Assembly: GCF_030272615.1 (NCBI RefSeq)
Contig: NC_081412.1
Coordinates: 547,740,488-547,804,487 of the forward strand
Direction of reading: 5' to 3'
DNA: 64,000 bases
Source of the DNA: Cryptomeria japonica
Lineage: Eukaryota; Streptophyta; Pinopsida; Cupressales; Cupressaceae
Shown: positions 56,965 to 64,000 of the stretch, one piece after another
Layout: every line of letters starts with the position of its first letter
Numbering within the stretch: position 1 is the first letter of the stretch
Program-made: the position numbers and the translations under genes
The notes under the pieces: generated by a model
Told to the model about the DNA's origin: nothing
The model's database searches: none
Seen by the model: the letters and a program-made list of their open reading frames with translations, nothing else

Positions 56965-57584
56965 TATTTTCATCAACCGCGAAATAGCAAGCTGCCTCCA
57001 TGTCATCAGAAGCCCGATGGTGGGTCCCAAACATGGATCTCATGGTATCATGTGAGGGCATGTGATTTTGGAGCTTGCATCATGGAACATCATGACACAA
57101 CATAAAATTTTGGAGCCAAAATAGCTACAGTCGTTTAGGACTATATTATAACGTACAATATGACCTTGATGATGTGATTTTTTTTGTATTTTTATATGAC
57201 CTTTAACACATGCTTGCCTTTTGAACATGCTAAATAGGGAAGTGTGCTAATGAGCATAGTGGGATTTATTATAATCTATAAGAAAGGTCATGGGCTTTAT
57301 GACTAATAGTCAAACCCTTTGATATTTGTTGCATAAAATTTATAGTCATGAAAATTAATGCAATACATAAAAACAATCATGTAATGGATTTAATTATGGT
57401 TTATATATTATTTGTGAATATGTGATTCTAGATACTTTTTCTAATGAGATAAATTTTAGATGAGAAATAATGACCTAGATCATTCTATAAATTCAATATT
57501 GTTGGAGTCTCTCAATTATAGGAATTTATTACTTATCTTATTAGTTTTATAGTTAGATTTAAAAAGGTTGATCTTAGTAGTGTG
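56965..57584. other. AT-rich DNA between DNA transposon 2 and the LINE copy
   Basis: No gene is seen. An inverted copy of the GGCTCCAAAAT motif lies at about 57103-57125 (partners near 18793 and 19462). Confidence 0.5.
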
Positions 57585-59571
57585 AGATTTAAATTTTAAA
57601 TTCATTATATGCTTATGATACTAGAGCTTAAAGTAGTGTAAAAGTATAGGCCATACATGTTTATCCCCTACACACTTCTCTCTACTTTATCCTTTTATTT
57701 TCTTGATTAAATTAAGTGGGGAAGGGCCCCAACACATAACAGATTAGTCACCAACCATCAATAACACAAACTAGAACAAAACCAGACACAAAAAATTATA
57801 GAATAGGGCTACCAGCAATGAAATAGAAAAGTTGCAACCAAAAGAGTAACAACTTATTTTGAAATAGATATTTGGGACAATACATCTTGCACCCTAATCT
57901 TAGAAGAAGATGACATATGGGATTTCTTCCTACAATGAACAATTATCCAAGTATATCCATCAGTACAATCCAAATGTTGTTGACTCACAGAAAAGGGTGG
58001 TTCATTAGAAATACAATTAAAAGGATCAACATAATTAGTGATGGCATAAATACCATCAAAAGTTGTATAAGAAACTCTAATGCCAATATCAAAAGATATG
58101 ACAAAAGAAACAATAGCACCATAGTGGTTCTTAGGAACTATGTCTACAACATATCACTGGTAAGCATCAATTGGAGAAACAATAGAATAAACTCTACCAA
58201 CAATCTCATTCATTATTTTGTTGGTTGAAGGAATAGAAAAGGAAGATCTACAAACAGCATCTATCATTTTGTTGTCAAGAGCATATTTAGACTACCAAAC
58301 AACATCAATAATCAAATCTGTAATAGGATAGAGAGGAGCAAAATCCTCAAGCACCACAGTTGAACCAGGAGGAGAGGGGACATTAATTTATAAATCCTCT
58401 AAAATAGAATCTTCATCTAAAATAGCAACAAAATAAATAGTAAGGTGGTCACAAACAAAATTCTTCCACCAAGTTGAGGAAGACTGTCTATGAGCACTAT
58501 GAGGCCAAATGCCTGGTAGAAAAATAGAACCTGACACAAAAGGGGATTCCTTCATAGTCCACTAGTTGGAACCAAGATCTATCATTAACTTGAAAGATGA
58601 TATTAGCTAGAGTAGATTTCCATAGATCAATTCCAACAAGAACTTGAGCATAAGAGTTATGGGTAAAGTTATTAATAGATGTATCCACTTGAAGGCACCA
58701 GCCCAAAGCATTACCAACTGCCTCATAGGTAAATTTACATGAAAATTGTAAAGGGAGATAAGGCAATATCACCCAAACAAGGGTACCATTAGTTGATTCC
58801 TTAAGGGGGTTAAAGGAGGGCAACCAAGGATGCATTAAGAGAGAGTGTGAGCCCCAAGACCAAGAATCAACGTCAAGAATAGCATCCCTATCATCAAAAG
58901 ATTCAAGACCAACAAAAAAGAAACGCATAGTACAAGGGTAAATTTCTATCTTATCGTCCACCAAAAGGAGCCAATGAGTGGAGATCTCGTGCTTCAAATC
59001 TAGCAGAGAATACCACAAGCTACAAAATCTACCAACCAAGCCCAATTTAGAGAAAAAAATCTTATTGTTAATAACCTCCTATCCTAACACCACCTTGGGA
59101 GAGGTAGAGGAGCAAAGGAAGGGTGCAACCTCTAGGGGGAAACCCTAGCCTAAGAAGAGGCTAGTAATATTTTTCTTATCAAGTTAGAATAGGTTCTCTA
59201 ACAAGAGGCAAGGGAAATAGGGGTAGCAGCACCACAAGAAGCACCTAAATGAGCCTTGTCAAGGGAAATAGAAGCTCCAATACTAACAGCCTAGCAAAGG
59301 AGGAAGAAACCCCCCTAGCAACCACCAAATGAGAAGAACCTAAAGCTACACCAAAAAGACCAAAGGACTCAGTAGGAGCAACTTCAACATCAAAAGGATC
59401 CATCGTAGGTTCCAATTCAACCACCAGGTTGAGAGCAGGAGAAGAATCCATGGACAAGAGAGGGGAATTTGAAAAATTGGTGTGGCAATGTTGAGTGGGA
59501 GACATATCCATTGAGTGGTGATAAAATTACAACTATCTTTTATACTTTTATGTAGCTATCATCATTATTAT
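57585..59571 (-). mobile_element. LINE-like element with ORF1 only, copy 1
   Basis: Homologous end to end with 60504-62493, with unrelated sequence outside. The right border is ATCATCATTATTATTTT. The left border is a run of AATTTAAA type that would be the 3' tail on the minus strand. There is no RT or endonuclease coding in its 1,987 bp. The 3' end lies after a GGGGCCCTTCCCC block. Confidence 0.72.
57854..59511 (-). pseudogene. LINE ORF1-type protein (DUF4283-like), copy 1
   Basis: It reads from ATG 59511 (MDMSPTQHCHTNFSNSPLL) to TAA at 57854-57856. The central block (59045-58497) has HWLLLVDDKIEIYPC, FFVGLESFDDRDAILDVD, SWGSHSLLMHPWLPSFNPL and VNDRSWFQLVDYEGIPF. This is the DUF4283 fold plus a decayed zinc knuckle (FCVRFYFSTRHLA) found in plant LINE ORF1 proteins, which bind element RNA. 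The C-terminal part ends WIIVHCRKKSHMSSSSKIR. Several stops and frameshifts are present. No ORF2 follows. Confidence 0.72.
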
Positions 59572-60135
59572 TTTTTAATTTTTTGATTAAGGTAAAAATG
59601 GGTTTTGAAGGGACCCGAAACCCTTAACAATCATATTTTGAATGGATCTGGAACCCTCAACTAGAAAGTTGTCCTAGAAAAAGGAACATGAAAGCACCAG
59701 ACAACCATTGGTAATTTTGATTCCCACAGCCATATACATGGGTTTTAAAAATAGGCTCCCACAACCAAAAACAAAAGCTGCAAAAAGAACAGCCAACAAC
59801 CAGCCTAAAGCCAGCCCCCAACCAAGATTTACATTTAGAGCTACTCTTGTGGGAGCAGAGAGTCATGCCAACAAAGGGCTTAGAGAATTAGTTGTCTTAC
59901 CCTTAACAGAAATTTATCCTTCAACTTGTGTTGCCTTACCATGCCAAGCTAGCAAAACACCACCATTATCCTAAGAATGAATGCCTACAGAAAGAGTCTC
60001 CACTGTCTCAAAGATATCATCAATTTTCCTCCCTACAAGCATGGCATGGCATTGTTTCTCAAACATTGTCTCCTTCCTAACCCTTATCCTCCTTCTATCC
60101 TTTTAGGGTAGGTTAAATGCTAAAGTAGTTTTCCA
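59572..60135 (-). mobile_element. truncated LINE 3' fragment
   Basis: On the minus strand the sequence runs toward a tail of TTAATCAAAAAATTAAAAAAT at 59572-59600, preceded by Phe/Trp/Cys-rich noncoding text. This looks like the 3' end of a 5'-truncated LINE. LINE copy 1 starts exactly at this A-rich tail, a common insertion target. The plus-strand frame at 59708-59974 is not a recognised gene. Confidence 0.5.
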
Positions 60136-60503
60136 TCTTGTATTATTTGTAATAGTACCATGTTTTTTATTAAATCAGTGTTAGGTGTGAGATAGAAGAT
60201 GAAGTTTTAATTCTCTAGGGTTTCTCATATATTTATTTGAAATAAACTATTCATGTGTAGGTTCCCTGCCTATTAGAGTTTCTCAAGTACCAAGAAAATC
60301 AATAAGCACAGGAGTTTTATATTTTTATTGTATCTAGTAAGTATTGTTTAACAATCTTTAATAATAATATCAAATATTTCCTACTCTATAATAATGGTGT
60401 CTTACTAGCATTACTTATATTGATCATTCTTGGTTAGGCATCAAGAAAAATAAATATTAAATCTTTAAAAATTGACATGTATTGAAGTAATCACAACAAT
60501 AGA
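60136..60503. other. AT-rich spacer between LINE copies
   Basis: Nothing recognisable. Confidence 0.5.
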
Positions 60504-62493
60504 GATTTAAATTTTAAATTTTAAATTTAATGTATGCTTATGATACCAGAGCTTAAAGTAGTGTAAAATTATAGGCCATACATGTTTATCCCCTACACAC
60601 TTCTCTCTACTTTATCCTCTTATTTTTTTTATTAAATTTAGTGGGGAAAGGGCCCCAATACATAACAGATTAGTCATCAACCATCAAAAACACAAACTAG
60701 AACAAAATCAGTCATAAAAATTTGTAGAACATGGCTACCAGCAATGAAATAGAAAAGTTGCGACCAAAAGAGTAACAAATTATTTTAAAATCTAGATATT
60801 TGGAACTATACATCTTGCATCCTTATCTTAGAAGAAGATGACATATAAGATTTCTTCCTACGATGAACAATTATCCAGGTAGATCCATCAATACAATCCA
60901 AATGGTGTTGAACCACAGAAAAGGGTGGTTCATTAGAAATATAGTTAAAAGGATAAACATAATTAGTGGCAGCATCAATACCATCAAAAATTTTATAAGG
61001 AACTCTAACGCCAGCATCAAAAGAAATAGAAAAAGAAATAATAACACCATAGTGGTTCTTAGGAACTATGTCTACAACATATCGTTGGCAAGCGTCAATT
61101 GGAGAAAAAATGGAATAAACTCTACCAACAATCTCATTTATTTTGTTGTCGATTGAAGGAATAGCAAAGGAATATCTACAAACAACATATATCATTTTGT
61201 TAGATTTAGACTAGCAAACAACATCAGCAATTAAATCTGTAATGGGATAGAGAGGATAAAAATCCTCAAGCACCACAGTGGAACCAGGAGGAGAGGGTAC
61301 ATGAATTTATAAATCCTCTAAAATAGCATCTTCATCTCAAATAGAAACAAAACAAATAGTAAGGTGGTCACGAACAAAATTCTTCCACCAAGTTAAGGAA
61401 GACTACCCATGAGCACTTTGAGGCCAAATGTCTGGTAGCAAAATAGAACCTACAACAAAAGGGGATTCCTTGATAGTCCACTAGTTGGCACCAAGATCTA
61501 TCATTAACCTAAAAGATAATATTAGCTAGAGGATATTTTGATAGATCAATGTCAACAAGAACTTGAGCATAGGAGTTATGGGTAAAGTTATTAATAGATG
61601 TATCCACTTGAAGGAACCAACCGAAAGCATTACCAATTGCCTCATAGGTATATTTACACCAAAATTGTAAAGAGAGATAAGGAAATATCACCCAAAAAAG
61701 GGTAACATCAGTTGATTCCTTAAGAGGGTTAAAGGAGGGCAACCAAGGATGCAATACGAGAGGGTGTGAGCCCCAAGACCAAGAATAAACCTCAAGAATA
61801 GCATCCCTATCATCAAAAGATTCGAGACCAACAAAAAAGAAACCCCTAGTACAAGGGTAAATTTCTATCTTATTGTCCACCAAAAGGAGCCAATGAGTGG
61901 AGGTCCAGTGCTTCAAATCTATCAAAGAAGGCCACAAGCTACAAAATCTACCAACCAAGCCCAATTTAGAGAAAAAAATCTTATTGTTAATAACTGCCTG
62001 TCCTAACACAACCTTGGGAGAGGTAGAGGAGAAAAGGAAGGGCGTAGCCTCTAGGAGGAAACCCTAGCCTGAGAAGAGGCTAGTAATATTTTTCTTAGCA
62101 AGTTAGCATAGGTTCTCTAACACGAGGCAAGGGAAATAGGGTTATCAGCACCACTAGAAGCACCCGAACAAGTCTTGTCAAGGAAAATGGAAGCTCCAAT
62201 ACTACAAGCCCTAGCAAAGGAGGAAGAAACCTGCCCATCAACCACCTAATGAGAAGAACCTGAAGCTAAAACAAAAATACTAGAGGACTCATTAGGAGCA
62301 ACTTCAACATCAAAAGGATCCATCGTAGGTTCCAATTCAACCACTAGGTTGAGAGAAAGAGAAGAATCCACGAGCAGGAGGGGGGAATTTGAAAAATTGG
62401 TGTGGCAATGTTGACTGGGAGACATAACCATTGAGTGGTGATGAAACTACAACTATTTTTTATACTTTTATGTAGCTATCATCATTATTATTT
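60504..62493 (-). mobile_element. LINE-like element with ORF1 only, copy 2
   Basis: The same ends and length (1,990 bp) as copy 1, but different flanks (TTTTAAAGTTATTG on the right). Equal full length in both copies argues that this is the real unit and not a random truncation. Confidence 0.72.
60806..62431 (-). pseudogene. LINE ORF1-type protein (DUF4283-like), copy 2
   Basis: It starts at ATG 62431 (MVMSPSQHCHTNFSNSPLLL) and ends TAG at 60806-60808. The DUF4283-like block lies at 62009-61509 (HWLLLVDNKIEIYPC, DAILEVYSWSWGSHPLVL, EAIGNAFGWFLQVD). The C-terminal 129 codons (61195-60806) are open (VYSIFSPIDACQRYVVDIVP, WIIVHRRKKSYM). Stops and frameshifts interrupt the middle. It is collinear with copy 1 and has no RT downstream. 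Confidence 0.72.
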
Positions 62494-64000
62494 TAAAGTT
62501 ATTGTATAACATTTATATTATTTTATGGGTGTAATATGAGTGGAATGTAGTTTGTCTTTGTATGATATTATAATATATAAATGAAGCACAACTAAACTAA
62601 TATCAAAATAAAGAACCATCATTAGTTCACTTTTTCACTAATTTATGATCATTATCTTAATTTCTAATTTAAGTTTTTTAGTAATTATTATAAATGGAAT
62701 CAAACTAACAAAATTTAGCTAGATGTTAACTATACTAGTAGCTCATCTATGATGCTTGATATTTAAAATTTCCACATCTTTTTCATGTGAAATATTTATG
62801 AACACTTTTGGGAGCCAATATGAATAACTTTTTTAAGTGCTTGTATCTCACATCATTTCACCCTTGGGATGAAATTTTGCCATGATTAATATAAAAATAT
62901 ATTAGTTAAATAGTTAAAGAGGCTATCTCATTCACTCATTCTCTCAATTAAGCTAATCTTTATCCCTAACATGCTTTGAAAACTCATTTTGGAGATAATG
63001 AGATACAAATCAAGTTATAGAAATGATGATAAAAAATGTAAAAGAAGTTTGAATAACCTAAAAAAATAATTAAGCTCTTGATATGATATAATTGATAGGT
63101 TTGAGAATAGTAAAACATGTCTAAATGGTTCATTAATAGTTTAATTATTTTTATCATTACTTAGATGAGCATAATAAGTTTGACTATGTTAAAACACAAC
63201 TATTAATAGGACAAAAACCACACCAATATGTTTAGTGTATATTTAAAATCTCTTAAAAAATAAATTCTCTTTAAAATTTATATTTACCTAGTTCAGGGTC
63301 CTAAGAAAGATTTACACAAGTTTTATTTTACTAAGGTTCAAATTAAGTAAAGAAAACCTAAGTCTACTCCTAAATTGAACCTATTATAATCTAGAGAAAA
63401 GAAATATTGAAAAGGGACAAAGGAAAGGAAAAATAAATATAAACAAGGGACAAAGAGGAAGGAGAAAGAGAAGTGGAAAGAGCAACTTATACACTTAATA
63501 ACTCTATAATGAAATCACCAAGTTATACAAATCTCCTTTAAACTAGACCATGAAGTGACTAGATTTGCATAGTCTAATTCATGGCTGGTGTAATCCTATA
63601 AGGAAACTACAAGTCCCAACCATTTTATGACTGTAGTCACACTCATAATGCTTGGTAACCTTATTATTTTTAGTTAATAATGAAATAATCTTTATCTTTT
63701 TTTTGACTTATCAATCCAAAACCTTATCATTCATTTATTGTCCATCTAATAATAAGTGTTGTTATTTACCAAGATGTTGATGCTATTGTAGGTCCCACCT
63801 TCTTATTCACCTTATTTCCCTTTCGAATTGTTTTATAGTTATAGCCACACTAACACCTTCCTAGGTGTATTGACTAAATTGATCTTTTAAATACATCCAA
63901 CAACAATACTACTAGCTTTGCATTGTTCTATTCTATGTACTATTAGGGCTAACTATATAGTTGACACCACCTTGAATTTTCCTTGTGGCTTTAGGAATTT
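62494..64000. other. AT-rich DNA, no gene recognised
   Basis: No frame above 60 codons and no repeat shared with the rest of the window. A purine-rich patch lies at 63410-63480. Confidence 0.5.

Noticed and set aside
59708-59974. 88-codon plus-strand frame rich in Pro and Ala
   Set aside because: Opposite strand of a probable LINE 3' fragment; no domain.

Overview
This window is repeat-dominated nuclear DNA from a large plant genome. I infer a gymnosperm, probably a conifer, from the dense nests of decayed Ty1-copia and Ty3-gypsy LTR elements, DUF4283-type LINE ORFs, long low-complexity tracts and the absence of any host gene I could support. The species call is inference only. Almost every coding remnant carries stops or frameshifts.

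Layout, left to right. 1-2703 is the 3' part of a Ty1-copia element (RT, RNase H, purine tracts, 3' LTR). 3508-4309 is a probable gypsy LTR. 5128-17091 is a DNA transposon ('element 1', about 12 kb) with GGGTA termini, matching ACAT target duplications and subterminal CGTACG-type repeats. It holds a transposase pseudogene on + and a multi-exon accessory pseudogene on -, plus a 359-bp satellite interrupted by a solo copia LTR. 17096-23694 is AT-rich and satellite DNA. 23700-30570 is a complete LTR element ('element A') flanked by GATAC. It has four zinc knuckles and a very long second ORF, but no protease, integrase or RT. 30576-38587 holds a copia remnant, a 555-bp tandem array, a minus-strand gypsy-type LTR with GC-rich palindromic repeats, and AT-rich DNA.

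38592-56960 is a three-level nest. A second, transposase-less DNA transposon ('element 2', about 2.5 kb without inserts, AAAT duplications) is split by a minus-strand chromovirus-type gypsy element (40481-56300, CTATT duplications). The gypsy element is in turn split by a second pol-less LTR element ('element B', 42615-49284) and a solo copia LTR (49580-51004). 57585-62493 holds two equal-length copies of a 2-kb LINE-like element that encodes only the ORF1-type protein, with a LINE tail fragment between them. The rest is AT-rich DNA without recognisable features.

How parts fit together. Elements 1 and 2 share termini and 4-bp duplications but differ in the bases flanking their CGTACG repeats, so element 2 may depend on a related transposase other than that of element 1. 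The pol-less elements A and B share LTR ends, primer site and 3' purine-tract signals with the RT-bearing copia element at the left edge, which suggests mobilisation in trans by copia enzymes.
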